Assembly (NCBI GenBank): GCA_018823325.1
Contig: JAHJIJ010000011.1
Span: forward strand, 186,001-250,000
Length of the DNA stretch: 64,000 nucleotides
Source of the DNA: Alphaproteobacteria bacterium
GTDB lineage: Bacteria; Pseudomonadota; Alphaproteobacteria; Sphingomonadales; Sphingomonadaceae
Direction: 5' to 3'
Part shown: positions 1 to 8,950 of the stretch, in pieces
How the letters are laid out: the number at the start of each line of letters is the position of its first letter
Position numbering within the stretch: the stretch's first letter is position 1
Notes under the pieces: model-generated
The model's input: only the letters and a program-made list of their open reading frames with translations
The model's database searches: none
Told to the model about the DNA's origin: nothing
Position numbers and translations under genes: made by a program

Positions 1-6
1 GGACCA

Positions 7-918
7 GTGGAGCGCAGCGAGCCGCAATATGTGCCGGATACCGAAGTGCAGGGCCTGCTGCGTCTGCTGCCGGCAGCGGCGCGGCCTTATGCCCTGCTGG
101 CGCGGTTCGATCGGCCGATCGGCTGGTGGCTGCTGTTCTGGCCCGGCGCATGGGCGATTGCGCTTGCTGGGGGCGTGCCGGAGCGCTGGACGATGCTGCT
201 CTGGTTCCTGCTCGGCAGCATCGCAATGCGCGGGGCGGGCTGTGTCTATAACGACATTGTGGACCGTGATCTTGACGCCCAGGTGGCACGAACGGCCAGC
301 CGGCCGATTGCGAGCGGCGCGGTTTCGCTCAAGGCGGCCTGGGCCTGGCTGCTGACGCTGTGCCTCGTCGGGCTGATCGTGCTGCTGCAATTGCGCTGGC
401 AGGCGCAGATCGTCGCGCTGGCGAGCCTTGCGCTGGTCGCGGCCTATCCGTTCATGAAGCGCATCACCTGGTGGCCGCAGGCCTGGCTGGGGCTGGTGTT
501 CACCTGGGCGGCGCCGGTGGGCTGGGTAGAGATTAGTGGCGGCATGAGCGCGGCGGGGCTGCTGCTCTACGGCGGCGCGTTTTTCTGGGTGATTGCCTAT
601 GACACCATCTACGCGCTGCAGGACAAGGAGGATGACGCGCTCGTCGGCATTCGTTCCAGTGCGCTGGCCTTGGGGCAGCATGTGCGGGCCGGGGTGGGGC
701 TCTGCTTCGCGCTGGCCCTGCTGCTGTGGGGCGCTGCGGTTTGGCAGGTGGTGCCGCACTGGCTCTCGTTGCTGGCGCTGGCGCCGCTGGCGGTGCAATT
801 CCTCTGGCAGGTGGGCACGCTGCGGGAAGATGGCGCGGACCCGCTCGTCAAGTTCCGGTCCAACCGCTTTGCCGGGCTTCTCATGTTCGCCGCCTGTCTT
901 GCGGTGGGCAGTGCTTGA
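7..918 (+). CDS. ubiA: 4-hydroxybenzoate polyprenyltransferase
   Basis: Integral-membrane prenyltransferase of ubiquinone biosynthesis; it attaches the polyprenyl tail to 4-hydroxybenzoate in the inner membrane. The 303-residue product carries both Asp-rich motifs of the family, NDIVDRDLD at residues 82-90 and YDTIYALQDKEDD at 198-210, which bind Mg-diphosphate, and about eight hydrophobic segments. Length is usual for UbiA. The start is a GTG six bases into the window, so the upstream context cannot be seen. It is followed at short distance by a YqaA-like gene and lnt on the same strand. No oddities. Confidence 0.93.
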   Translation: MERSEPQYVPDTEVQGLLRLLPAAARPYALLARFDRPIGWWLLFWPGAWAIALAGGVPERWTMLLWFLLGSIAMRGAGCVYNDIVDRDLDAQVARTASRPIASGAVSLKAAWAWLLTLCLVGLIVLLQLRWQAQIVALASLALVAAYPFMKRITWWPQAWLGLVFTWAAPVGWVEISGGMSAAGLLLYGGAFFWVIAYDTIYALQDKEDDALVGIRSSALALGQHVRAGVGLCFALALLLWGAAVWQVVPHWLSLLALAPLAVQFLWQVGTLREDGADPLVKFRSNRFAGLLMFAACLAVGSA

Positions 919-973
919 CGAACGCGGCGGCGACAGGCAGGCGCAAGCGGCCTGACATCGCCGGGGAGCCCCA

Positions 974-1555
974 ATGCTGCGACGCACTTATGAATGGACT
1001 CTCGAAAAGGCCGGGCATCGCACCGCGCCGCGCTGGCTGTTCGGCATCAGCTTCATGGAAAGCAGCTTCTTTCCGATTCCGCCGGACGTGCTGCTCGGGC
1101 CGATGTGCCTATCCCAGCCGCGCAGGGCGTTCAGCTTCGCGTTCATCTGCACCGTCGCCTCCGTGCTTGGAGCACTGCTCGGCTATGTGATCGGCATGTT
1201 CCTGTTCGACACGATCGGCAAGGCGATCCTCGATTTTTACGGGATGACCGCCGAGTTCGAGAGCTTTGCGCAGCGCTTCAACGAGCAGGGTTGGCTCATC
1301 GTGCTGCTGGCCGGTTTCACGCCGCTGCCGTTCAAGGTGATCACCATTGCGGCGGGGGCGACGGCGATGCCGCTTTATGTGCTGGTTGTCGCCAGCATCA
1401 TTGCACGCTCGGCGCGCTTCTTTCTGGTCGCGGCCCTGCTGTGGAAGTTCGGCGAGCCTATGAAAGCGTTCATCGATAGGCATTTCGGCCTGCTCACTGC
1501 AGTCGTAGGCGTGCTGGGGGTCGGCGGATTCGTGGTAGTGAAATATCTGGTATGA
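974..1555 (+). CDS. YqaA/DedA-family membrane protein
   Basis: A 193-residue inner-membrane protein of the SNARE-associated/DedA superfamily, closest to the YqaA branch. The family is linked to lipid flipping and membrane homeostasis; the substrate of this member is unknown. Visible family features are the N-terminal PIPPDVLLGP stretch (about residues 35-45), the G-x-TPLPFK motif near residue 115 and four to five hydrophobic segments. It lies 55 bp after ubiA and ends 4 bp before the lnt start, so it probably shares a transcript with lnt. Start ATG is preceded by a GGGGAG-like ribosome binding site. Confidence 0.8.
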   Translation: MLRRTYEWTLEKAGHRTAPRWLFGISFMESSFFPIPPDVLLGPMCLSQPRRAFSFAFICTVASVLGALLGYVIGMFLFDTIGKAILDFYGMTAEFESFAQRFNEQGWLIVLLAGFTPLPFKVITIAAGATAMPLYVLVVASIIARSARFFLVAALLWKFGEPMKAFIDRHFGLLTAVVGVLGVGGFVVVKYLV

Positions 1556-1559
1556 TGAC

Positions 1560-3149
1560 GTGAACGGCATCGAGACGGTCCGTCGGACGAGCGCCGCGTT
1601 CATCGCGAAGCGGCCGGGCGTGACGGCGCTGCTGGCGGGGGCACTCTCGGCGACCGGTTTTGCGCCGCTCGGGCTCTGGCCGATCACGCTCGCGATGCTG
1701 GCGCTGCTGATGCAGCTGATCTGGCAGGCGCCGGACCGCAAGGCGGCCGGGAAGGTCGGCTATGCCTTCGGGCTGGGGCACTTCACCATCGGGCTGAACT
1801 GGATCGCCCATGCCTTCACTTTTCAGGACTCCATGCCGCACTGGCTGGGCTATCCGGCGGTGGCTCTGCTTTCGCTGTTCCTGGCGCTCTATCCGGCTGT
1901 GGCCGCGATCATAGGTTGGATGCTTGGCCGGGGGCGGCCACAATTCTTTGCGCTGTTCTTCGCCTGTGCCTGGCTGCTGACGGAGTATCTGCGCGCGAGT
2001 TTGTTGACCGGCTTTGCCTGGAACCCGCTGGGGGTGATCTGGCTGGGGACTGGCGTGGAGCAGGTTGCGACGGTGATCGGCACTTATGGGCTTGGGCTGG
2101 TGGCGATGCTGGCGGCGGGCGCGCTGTGGTGGCTTGGCCATCGGCAGTGGCGGCAGGCGGGACTGCTGCTGGGAGGGCTGGCGCTGGTGACAGCGCTTGG
2201 CTTGCTGCGGGCGAGCTATATCGGCGGGAATGACCAGTCTGGCGCTGTCGCTAACGTTCATGTCGTGCAGCCCAACATCAATCAGAACGAGAAGTACGAT
2301 CCGGCGCTGGAGGAACTGAACTTCCAGCGGCTGGCGGAACTCAGCCTGCGGCGATCCGGCAAGCCGGCGCTGATCTTCTGGCCTGAGGCGGCGGTGCCGG
2401 CGGTGCTGGACATGGAACCGCGCTGGCGGGGGCGGATTGCCTCATTGCTGGGCATGGACGATCTACTGCTGCTGGGTGGGGACAAATATCACTTCCGCGA
2501 GCAGGGCGGGGTGATTGATGCGCGGGCGCTGGAGGGCGCCAACAACAGCCTCTGGGTGCTGGATGCCCGCGGGGAGCTGTTGGGTCGCTACGATAAGGCA
2601 CATCTGGTTCCATTCGGCGAGTATCTGCCGATGCGCTCCGTGCTGGAGGCGATCGGCCTCTCGCGGCTGGTGCCGGGTAGCGTGGATTTCTGGCCTGGAC
2701 CGGGGCCGCGCACGCTCGATCTGCCCGCCACGCCGGACGGCGGACAGGCGCGCGGGCCGCTGCGCATGGCGGTGCAGATCTGTTACGAAATTGTCTTCTC
2801 CGGGCAGGTGGTCGATCCGACCAATCGCCCGGATTTCCTGTTCAACCCCTCGAACGACGCGTGGTTCGGCAATTGGGGTCCGCCGCAGCATCTGGCGCAG
2901 GCACGGCTGCGGGCCATTGAGGAAGGGCTGCCAATCATCCGCTCGACGCCGACGGGCATCTCCGCACTGGTCAATCCGGCGGGACAGGTCGTCAAGCATA
3001 TTCCGCTGCATGAGGCCGGCGCGTTCGAGGCACCGCTGCCACCGCCGCTCATGCCCACATTGTTTGCCCGTGCTGGCAACCTCATTCCCCTCGGCCTGGC
3101 CGTGCTGCTGCTGGTGAGCGGCGTTGCCATCGCCCGGCGCACCCGCTAA
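1560..3149 (+). CDS. lnt: apolipoprotein N-acyltransferase
   Basis: Last enzyme of bacterial lipoprotein maturation: it adds the third acyl chain to the N-terminal cysteine on the periplasmic face of the inner membrane. The 529-residue protein has the expected layout, with six or more transmembrane helices in residues 20-225, then a carbon-nitrogen hydrolase domain with the catalytic triad visible as Glu276 (FWPEAAVP), Lys346 (GRYDKAHLVPFGEYLP) and Cys408 (VQICYE), and a C-terminal membrane helix near 505-525. It starts with GTG four bases after the YqaA-like stop. metK follows after 90 bp. Confidence 0.94.
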   Translation: MNGIETVRRTSAAFIAKRPGVTALLAGALSATGFAPLGLWPITLAMLALLMQLIWQAPDRKAAGKVGYAFGLGHFTIGLNWIAHAFTFQDSMPHWLGYPAVALLSLFLALYPAVAAIIGWMLGRGRPQFFALFFACAWLLTEYLRASLLTGFAWNPLGVIWLGTGVEQVATVIGTYGLGLVAMLAAGALWWLGHRQWRQAGLLLGGLALVTALGLLRASYIGGNDQSGAVANVHVVQPNINQNEKYDPALEELNFQRLAELSLRRSGKPALIFWPEAAVPAVLDMEPRWRGRIASLLGMDDLLLLGGDKYHFREQGGVIDARALEGANNSLWVLDARGELLGRYDKAHLVPFGEYLPMRSVLEAIGLSRLVPGSVDFWPGPGPRTLDLPATPDGGQARGPLRMAVQICYEIVFSGQVVDPTNRPDFLFNPSNDAWFGNWGPPQHLAQARLRAIEEGLPIIRSTPTGISALVNPAGQVVKHIPLHEAGAFEAPLPPPLMPTLFARAGNLIPLGLAVLLLVSGVAIARRTR

Positions 3150-3162
3150 GGGAGCGCGCAAC

Positions 3163-3178
3163 ATAAACATTTCTTTAT
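3163..3178. promoter_or_regulatory. candidate operator upstream of metK
   Basis: ATAAA-N6-TTTAT inverted repeat inside a short A/T-rich patch (ACATAAACATTTCTTTATAT) 60 bp before the metK start. Palindromes of this ATAAA/TTTAT kind are described upstream of SAM-cycle genes in several Proteobacteria as sites of ArsR-type regulators (SahR/SamR). No regulator gene is in the window, so this is only a positional and pattern match. Confidence 0.35.
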
Positions 3179-3239
3179 ATGAACTGCGGCCGGTCAATTT
3201 TCGCGATGAGAGCCGCTAGAAGAAAGGTGCTTTCCTCCC

Positions 3240-4448
3240 ATGCGTTCCAGCTACCTCTTCACGTCTGAATCCGTTTCGGAGGGCCACCCCGATAAAGTCT
3301 CGGACCAGATCAGCGATTCGATCGTTGACCTGTTCCTCTCCAAGGACCCAGAGGCGCGGATTGCCTGCGAGACGCTGACGACCACGCAGCTGGTTGTGCT
3401 GGCGGGCGAGATCCGCTGCAAGGGCGTGTATGAGAATGGCCAGTGGGCGCCCGGCGCGCTGGATGAGATCGAGCGGACGGTCCGCCAGACGGTGAAGGAC
3501 ATCGGCTACGAGCAGGCGGGCTTCCACTGGGAGACGCTGACCTTCGAGAACCATCTGCACGGCCAGAGCGCGCACATCGCGCAGGGCGTGGACGCCAATG
3601 GCAACAAGGATGAAGGCGCGGGCGACCAGGGCATCATGTTCGGCTATGCCTGCAACGAGACGCCCGACCTGATGCCGGCCACGCTCGACTACAGCCACAA
3701 GATCCTGCAGCGCATGGCCGCCGATCGCCACTCCGGCGCGGCGCCGTTTCTGGAGCCCGATGCCAAGAGCCAGGTGACGCTCAGGTTCGAAAACGGCAAG
3801 CCGGTCGCGGCGACGGCCATCGTCGTCTCCACCCAGCATGCGCCGGGCTATGACACGGGCGAGAAGGAAGCGCAGCTTCATGCCTATGTGAAGGGTGTGG
3901 TGGCTGACATTCTGCCTGCCGAGCTGCTGAGCGACGCGACTGAATATCACATCAACCCGACCGGCAGCTTTGAGATTGGCGGACCGGACGGCGACGCAGG
4001 GCTCACCGGCCGCAAGATCATCGTCGACACCTATGGCGGCGCTTCCCCGCATGGCGGCGGCGCGTTCAGCGGCAAGGATCCGACCAAGGTGGACCGCTCG
4101 GCGGCCTATATCACGCGCTACCTCGCCAAGAACATCGTAGCCGCCGGCCTTGCCAGCAAGTGCACCATCCAGCTGGCCTATGCCATCGGCGTTTCCAAGC
4201 CGCTCTCGCTCTATGTCGATACGCACGGCACCGGCACGGTGGGCGACGACAAGATCGAAGCCGCCATCGGCAAGATCGAGAAGCTGGGCGGCCTGACCCC
4301 GCGCGGCATCCGCATGCATCTGGGCCTCAACAAGCCGATCTATCGCAAGACCGCTGCTTACGGCCACTTCGGCCGCAAGGCGGAAGGCGACTTCTTCCCG
4401 TGGGAGAAGACCGATCTGGTGGAGGATCTGAAGGCCGCGTTGGGCTGA
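3240..4448 (+). CDS. metK: S-adenosylmethionine synthetase
   Basis: Cytosolic enzyme making S-adenosylmethionine from methionine and ATP. All signatures are present in the 402-residue product: the GHPDK loop at 15-19, the GAGDQG signature at 126-131 and the [10 protein letters not shown] glycine-rich loop in the C-terminal third. Length is normal. The start ATG follows a GAAAGGTG ribosome binding site. A strong intrinsic terminator lies about 70 bp downstream, so metK is probably monocistronic here, with an A/T-rich inverted repeat upstream as possible operator. In sphingomonads metK and trmB are usually close neighbours; here a cluster of small minus-strand genes lies between them. Confidence 0.97.
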   Translation: MRSSYLFTSESVSEGHPDKVSDQISDSIVDLFLSKDPEARIACETLTTTQLVVLAGEIRCKGVYENGQWAPGALDEIERTVRQTVKDIGYEQAGFHWETLTFENHLHGQSAHIAQGVDANGNKDEGAGDQGIMFGYACNETPDLMPATLDYSHKILQRMAADRHSGAAPFLEPDAKSQVTLRFENGKPVAATAIVVSTQHAPGYDTGEKEAQLHAYVKGVVADILPAELLSDATEYHINPTGSFEIGGPDGDAGLTGRKIIVDTYGGASPHGGGAFSGKDPTKVDRSAAYITRYLAKNIVAAGLASKCTIQLAYAIGVSKPLSLYVDTHGTGTVGDDKIEAAIGKIEKLGGLTPRGIRMHLGLNKPIYRKTAAYGHFGRKAEGDFFPWEKTDLVEDLKAALG

Positions 4449-4515
4449 TTCAAGGCGCGGCTGAGGTGGCGCTCCGGCGGGGGCGCTGCTGCGGACGGAT
4501 TTGAGAGTTAGGGCG

Positions 4516-4548
4516 GCGCGGGGTCTTTGGGCTCCGCGCTGTTTTTTT
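4516..4548 (+). terminator. intrinsic terminator of metK
   Basis: Stem GCGCGGGG / CTCCGCGC (one G-T pair) with an 8-nt loop, followed by G and seven T residues. Classic rho-independent form, 68 bp after the metK stop. Confidence 0.85.
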
Positions 4549-4655
4549 GAGTTCGATCGTCAGCTCAACAAGGTGGCAGCTGGAAGCAATCTCTTGCGCG
4601 GTCACGTCCGACAAATCGTTTCACGATTGTCTGTCTGAACAGATGCCCCCGGTCA

Positions 4656-4988
4656 TCACTCACGCTCCTCAACCCGCGCATTGCTCGCTAGCGTCTGGAG
4701 GGCGGTCACCGCATTTCGGCAAACATCGAGGGACTCATGCACACCGCTGATCGCCATGATCTGGCCGTCGAGGGCACAGAGGCGCCAGCGCCAGTCTTCG
4801 CTGGTGCCGTGGATGGCGGGGGCGGGGGAGTCGGGCACGTTGTAAATCTCGAAATGGGCGCCGGCGGAATCATTGTCGGCCTCGGTCACGGGGCGGCGGC
4901 CGTGGGAATCGGGGTGGCGGCCTGAGCGATTCCGGCCGGGCTGGTTCTGGCCCGAGCGGTTTGCGCCAGCGTGATTTCGGGCGGGCAT
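4656..4988 (-). CDS. DUF1508 (YegP-like) protein
   Basis: A 110-residue protein whose second half (from about residue 45) reads like the YegP/DUF1508 fold: FEIYNV, then DWRWRLCALDGQIMAISG and a short C-terminal helix. The first 35 residues are low-complexity Arg/Gly/Asn. The family is small and of unknown function, often in stress or mobile contexts. It is the last of a set of minus-strand small genes lying between metK and trmB. The start is uncertain because the N-terminal low-complexity stretch overlaps the upstream reading frame. Confidence 0.5.
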   Translation of the reverse strand: MPARNHAGANRSGQNQPGRNRSGRHPDSHGRRPVTEADNDSAGAHFEIYNVPDSPAPAIHGTSEDWRWRLCALDGQIMAISGVHESLDVCRNAVTALQTLASNARVEERE

Positions 4989-5217
4989 GGAGGCTACCTC
5001 TGGAGCGTGGAGGTGTACTGCGGGCTACGTGGGCGCGCGCCTTTGACGATGTTCTTGCATAAAGGCCGCGCATGATCTCGGCACCGCTCACGGTCGAGCA
5101 GACCAGCCTCGTGCCGCCGCCGGGGAGCGGTTCGAGCACGCTGATGCCGACGTCTGCGCTGGCGCAGCGCTGCCTGAGGGTGCTGTCGGCGAGGGCGAAG
5201 TTTATGGCGCGGCTCAT
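4870..5217 (-). CDS. small hypothetical protein
   Basis: From the ATG at 5217 the frame reads MSRAINFALADSTLRQRC, then a protein-like first 50 residues with mixed composition (through GGGTRLVCSTVSGAEIM), followed by an Arg/Pro-rich tail that overlaps the DUF1508 gene by 119 bp. The tail looks non-coding, so the gene either ends early through a frameshift or is an extended open frame. An in-frame ATG at 5301 is also possible. Function unknown; low confidence. Confidence 0.3.
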   Translation of the reverse strand: MSRAINFALADSTLRQRCASADVGISVLEPLPGGGTRLVCSTVSGAEIMRGLYARTSSKARAHVARSTPPRSRGSLHARPKSRWRKPLGPEPARPESLRPPPRFPRPPPRDRGRQ

Positions 5218-5308
5218 AAGATGGACCTTTTCAGAAGGGTGCGCGGCGGGGCGCAGGTGGGCGATTGGGTCAGGGCTGATCGGGTTGGAGTCGATCATCA
5301 ACGTGCGA

Positions 5309-5584
5309 TCAGGAGGGCGCCGGACTCATCAGGCGCGGATCGCGGTCTGCCGCAAGCGCCGTGGCCAGCTCCTGCGGATCGATCGTCACCGTCTGCACCT
5401 TGCCGGTGGTGCGCAGTTGAAGCAGGGTTGCGACGCGCACATAGACCGTGCGCTCATTGCCCTCGACCGCCTCCTCTTCGGTATCGATGTCATATTGCCC
5501 GGCGGGCAGGGGCTCATCGAAGACCGAGAGGCGGAAGGGCGACTTGAAGGTGACCGACGCGCGCGTGGTGCGCAGGCCACTCAT
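5309..5584 (-). CDS. conserved small hypothetical protein
   Basis: A 91-residue soluble acidic protein without recognisable motif; the middle part (residues 15-50) is rich in Asp/Glu and Val and looks like a small beta fold. It overlaps the upstream gene by 4 bp (ATGA at 5581-5584), so the two are translationally coupled. Coupling and normal codon use argue that it is real. Function unknown. Confidence 0.5.
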   Translation of the reverse strand: MSGLRTTRASVTFKSPFRLSVFDEPLPAGQYDIDTEEEAVEGNERTVYVRVATLLQLRTTGKVQTVTIDPQELATALAADRDPRLMSPAPS

Positions 5585-6009
5585 CGCGCGAAACCACGAT
5601 CCGGGTTTTCGCTGAACTGGCGGTCATGCTCGCGCACATCGCTGCCCGGTCGCGCGGACGGGGCGGCGGCTGTCTTGGCTTCACGGGTTTCCACGCGCTG
5701 CGCTTCACGGCCCCAGGCATCGGCGGCGCGGGCAGATATCTCCTTCACATTCGGAAGGTCCGTGCTGGAGGCTCTGTCCCGGTGATGCGCTTCCTGATCG
5801 CGGCAAAAGCCGGAACCCTGAGCGCGGCCATTGCTGCCCTTTTTGCCGGCGGACCGATCCCGCTTGGCCTGAGCGAGCGCATCGGACAGGGTCGAGTAGC
5901 GGAAGGACTTGTAGTGGAACCGGTCCGTGGGAACGCAGGTGATGCCATATTGGGTCATCAGATCGGCGTCCGAGAGATCATGTTCCGGCGTTTGTGACGA
6001 GTTTTCCAT
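5581..6009 (-). CDS. hypothetical protein
   Basis: A 142-residue protein when read from the ATG at 6009, chosen because GGAGGAG lies 8 bases upstream; an in-frame ATG at 6057 lacks such a site. The N-terminal part (MTQYGITCVPTDRFHYKSF, then a YSTLSDALAQAKR helix, residues 20-50) looks conserved; the rest is polar and probably disordered. Couples by ATGA to the 91-residue gene downstream. Function unknown. Confidence 0.5.
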   Translation of the reverse strand: MENSSQTPEHDLSDADLMTQYGITCVPTDRFHYKSFRYSTLSDALAQAKRDRSAGKKGSNGRAQGSGFCRDQEAHHRDRASSTDLPNVKEISARAADAWGREAQRVETREAKTAAAPSARPGSDVREHDRQFSENPDRGFAR

Positions 6010-6176
6010 TGCGCGCTCCTCCGGGGACTGGCCCCTGATCTGCTCCCGCGGCGACATTGCCGTGGCGCAGGCTGGCTCAACCGACCAGACTTGCTCGTTC
6101 CTTTGGCGCCTATGAAGGCGGCAGGTTCTCCTTGCCGGGCGACCGCGCCGCTAGCGGCGCCTGCCCTGTTGCGCTG

Positions 6177-6584
6177 TTACTGCAGTGGCAGGGCGGACGG
6201 GCCGCTGCGGATATTGCTGTAAGCCGCCTCTGCCTCGCGCATCCGCACGGTGCCGCCGGCGATCATCCGCTCGCCGCTGGCGCGATCAGCCTGCGCGGCC
6301 AGAATCTGCTGCTCCGCTTTCATGGCTGCTTCCTGTGCCCGCTCGAGCCGCTTCTCGGCGCTGGCCGTGTTGCTGGCGCTCTTTGAGACAAGCTTCTCGC
6401 CCTCGGCGATCTCGCGCTGACCCTGGGTCCATGCCGCGCCCCGGCCGGCAATCGTCTCGCCCCGCGCGGACATGCGTTCGCCAGCATCCATCGGCCCGGA
6501 ACTGGTTGTAGAGCAGGCGCCCAGCAGCAGGGCAGCCACAGCGGTGGCGCCAAGTGTGAGCGGCTTGAATGATGGGCTTGTCAT
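6177..6584 (-). CDS. small coiled-coil lipoprotein
   Basis: A 135-residue predicted lipoprotein: signal peptide with lipobox LLLGAC (lipid Cys at residue 24), a short Ser/Thr linker, then an Ala/Glu/Arg-rich helical region from about 35 to 120 with coiled-coil character. Architecture recalls short periplasmic lipoproteins of the DUF4398 type, but identity is not certain. It is transcribed away from trmB, with an A/T-rich gap upstream that could hold its promoter. Confidence 0.6.
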   Translation of the reverse strand: MTSPSFKPLTLGATAVAALLLGACSTTSSGPMDAGERMSARGETIAGRGAAWTQGQREIAEGEKLVSKSASNTASAEKRLERAQEAAMKAEQQILAAQADRASGERMIAGGTVRMREAEAAYSNIRSGPSALPLQ

Positions 6585-6905
6585 GGAGATGATCCTTCTT
6601 GAGGCATTGCCCGCCTGTTCTCACAGCGAAGGCTCTTCAAGAAAATATCCTTGAAGTTCAATATCACCAAATAAATGTTCTGATAAATACTTCACTGATA
6701 TGGGGAATGAATCGCCGCTATCAATAGTAAATTTCTATCTATTTTATAATTAACTGAGATGAGGCCCCGGTCGATGGATATCATGTCTTACTTGATCTTT
6801 GGTAGCAGATGGACGAACACAGCGTCGGCTGTGAAGCGCTTTTGTCGCTACATGGACGCCTTGCCTCTTCCCCTTTTGGGATGAAATGCTCTAGGCGCTG
6901 CCCTC
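6585..6905. other. A/T-rich intergenic region before trmB
   Basis: No open frame or RNA gene seen. Bases 6640-6790 are clearly A/T-rich compared with the flanking genes. The interval is divergent between the lipoprotein gene (minus) and trmB (plus), so it should contain both promoters; I could not fix a convincing -35/-10 pair. The composition suggests a foreign or degraded stretch. Confidence 0.5.
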
Positions 6906-7613
6906 ATGACTGCGCACAAATCCGGTGATCCGACCACGCTCAAGCGCCTCTACGGACGCCAGTCCGGCCATAAGTTGCGGCAGGGGCAGCAGGCGCTGGT
7001 GGACGAGCTGCTGCCGGCGATCAGCGTACCCGAGGGAGGCGAGATCACGGCGGAGCGGCTGTTCGGTCCAACCGCCTTCGGGGAACGCCCGCTGCATTTC
7101 GAGATCGGCTTCGGCGCAGGCGAGCATCTCGCCTATCGCGCGGACATGCTGCCGGACCATGGCTTTATAGGCTGCGAGCCGTTCCTCAATGGCGTGGTCG
7201 GCGCGCTGGGGCATGTGCGCGACCAGCATCTTGGCAATGTACGGCTGCACATGGGCAATGCGCTGGAGGTGCTGGCGCGCATTCCCGATGGGGCGCTGAG
7301 CTTCGTCTATCTGCTCCACCCCGATCCCTGGCCCAAGGCGCGCCATGCCAAGAGGCGGATGATGAACAAGGGGCCGGTGGACATGATCGCCGCCAAGTTG
7401 AAGCCGGGCGGCGAGTTCCGCTTCGGCACCGATCATCCGGTGTATCTTCGCTGGGCCCTGATGGTGATGCGGGAGCGGACCGACTTCGACTGGCTGTGCG
7501 AAAGCCCGCGCGATTTCCTCACCCGGCCAGGCGGTTGGCCGGAGACGCGCTACGAGGCCAAGGCGCGGCGGCAGGGGCATGAGGTCTGGTACTTCCGATA
7601 CCGGCGAATTTAG
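6906..7613 (+). CDS. trmB: tRNA (guanine-N7-)-methyltransferase
   Basis: SAM-dependent enzyme making m7G46 in tRNA. The 235-residue protein has the SAM-binding FEIGFGAGEH motif (residues 55-64), HPDPWPK near residue 138 with the conserved basic stretch ARHAKRR, and GTDHPVYL near 177, all typical of TrmB. Normal length and intact 3' end. In sphingomonads rimP and nusA usually follow; here an integrase follows after 128 bp, so this is the apparent chromosome-element junction. Confidence 0.92.
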   Translation: MTAHKSGDPTTLKRLYGRQSGHKLRQGQQALVDELLPAISVPEGGEITAERLFGPTAFGERPLHFEIGFGAGEHLAYRADMLPDHGFIGCEPFLNGVVGALGHVRDQHLGNVRLHMGNALEVLARIPDGALSFVYLLHPDPWPKARHAKRRMMNKGPVDMIAAKLKPGGEFRFGTDHPVYLRWALMVMRERTDFDWLCESPRDFLTRPGGWPETRYEAKARRQGHEVWYFRYRRI

Positions 7614-7741
7614 ATCAATCATGTATCACGTAGATTATCTGTTTTTCAATGGCTTAGACCGTAACGCGCCGCCGTCTGCCGCCGCCAATTTCCGCGACGG
7701 TGATTGCCCGGTGATTACTTTTCTGGTACATGAGGTTCGTC

Positions 7742-8950
7742 ATGGCCACCGGAAAAATCACCAAGAGAACCCTCGACGCGCTTCAGTCAGGCGCGGTCAC
7801 CGGCTTCCTTTGGGATGACGAACTGAAGGGGTTCGGGCTCAAGATAACGGCAGGCGGTTCGGCGTCCTACGTCATCCAATATCGGATGGGTGGCCGCGAG
7901 GCGAAGACGCGTCGCTACACCATCGGCGGTCATGGTTCGCCATGGACGCCTTTCACCGCTCGGGAGGAGGCGACGAGGCTCCTCCGCCTGGTCGCGCAGG
8001 GCATCGATCCCGTCGAATCGGATAAGCAGAGGCGGCGCGAGGCTGTCGACCTTGCCTTTTCGAACTACGCCGATCGGTTCGCAGCGGACTGCAAAGGGAA
8101 AGGCTGGTCGACGCTCGTAACCCGATCGCTTCAACTGCACGTCAAACCAGTGTTGCGGGACAAGGCGCTTCCCACAATCACGCGTATCGACGTGGTTGCC
8201 GTGTTCGATCGTATGCCCTTGGAGCAGGCTGCCAATCGCCGCAATGTGTTCGCCGTGCTGAGACGGTTGTTTCGCTGGGCGGTGAGCCGTGGCGACATCG
8301 ACAGAAGCCCGATGGAAGGCATGGAGACGCCGAAGGCGGTTAAACCGCGCGAGCGCTGGCTGAGCGACAGCGAGTTGGCCAGGGTCTGGATTCAAGCCGC
8401 GGAATGCCACCGATGCTTCGGCCCCATCGTTCGACTGCTGATCGCCACTGGCCAGCGGCGCGAAGAGATTGGCGGTCTTCAATGGCAGGAATTGGATCGC
8501 TTGGAGCGCGAAATGCGGTTGTCCGGCGATCGGACAAAGAACGGCGAACCAACCACGATCCCGCTCAATGATCTCGCGGTTGCCGAACTCGACAAAGTGG
8601 CGGGCAGCGAAAAGTGGCCATCTCGTGGCAGGGTGTTTCCAACCGCGACTGGTGCCGCTTTCACTGCCTATCACAAGGGCAAAATGAAGCTTGATAAGCT
8701 GCTATCGAACGACGGCCGCAATCCCGTGCCGCCTTGGCGGCTCCATGATCTCAGGCGAACACTGGCAACAGGCTTTCAGAGGCTCGGTGTGCGGTTTGAG
8801 GTAACCGAAGCAGTCCTCAACCACGTTGGTGGTTCGCGATCTGGAGTGGCGGGAATTTATCAGCGCCACGACTGGAAGCCTGAGAAGCGTGAGGCATTAG
8901 CAATCTGGAACAAGCACCTTTTAAGTGCGATCGAGGCGGCGCAGAAGTAA
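7742..8950 (+). CDS. tyrosine-recombinase integrase (DUF4102/P4 type)
   Basis: Site-specific recombinase expected to insert and excise the element. From the ATG at 7742 (GAGG 8 bases upstream; the ATG at 7730 is less well placed) it has 402 residues: an N-terminal DUF4102-like domain (1-85), a SAM-like core-binding domain (about 105-195) and the catalytic domain with Arg239 (ATGQRREE), His335 and Arg338 (HDLRRT), His361 (LNH) and the nucleophile Tyr373 (GIYQRHDW). It lies directly behind trmB on the same strand, as integrases often sit next to their attachment site. The product looks intact, so the element may be mobile. Confidence 0.93.
   Translation: MATGKITKRTLDALQSGAVTGFLWDDELKGFGLKITAGGSASYVIQYRMGGREAKTRRYTIGGHGSPWTPFTAREEATRLLRLVAQGIDPVESDKQRRREAVDLAFSNYADRFAADCKGKGWSTLVTRSLQLHVKPVLRDKALPTITRIDVVAVFDRMPLEQAANRRNVFAVLRRLFRWAVSRGDIDRSPMEGMETPKAVKPRERWLSDSELARVWIQAAECHRCFGPIVRLLIATGQRREEIGGLQWQELDRLEREMRLSGDRTKNGEPTTIPLNDLAVAELDKVAGSEKWPSRGRVFPTATGAAFTAYHKGKMKLDKLLSNDGRNPVPPWRLHDLRRTLATGFQRLGVRFEVTEAVLNHVGGSRSGVAGIYQRHDWKPEKREALAIWNKHLLSAIEAAQK

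Noticed and set aside
3216..4367. Minus-strand frame of about 383 codons opposite metK
   Set aside because: metK is unmistakable on the plus strand; the antisense product has no recognisable motif and an Ala/Arg/Leu bias.
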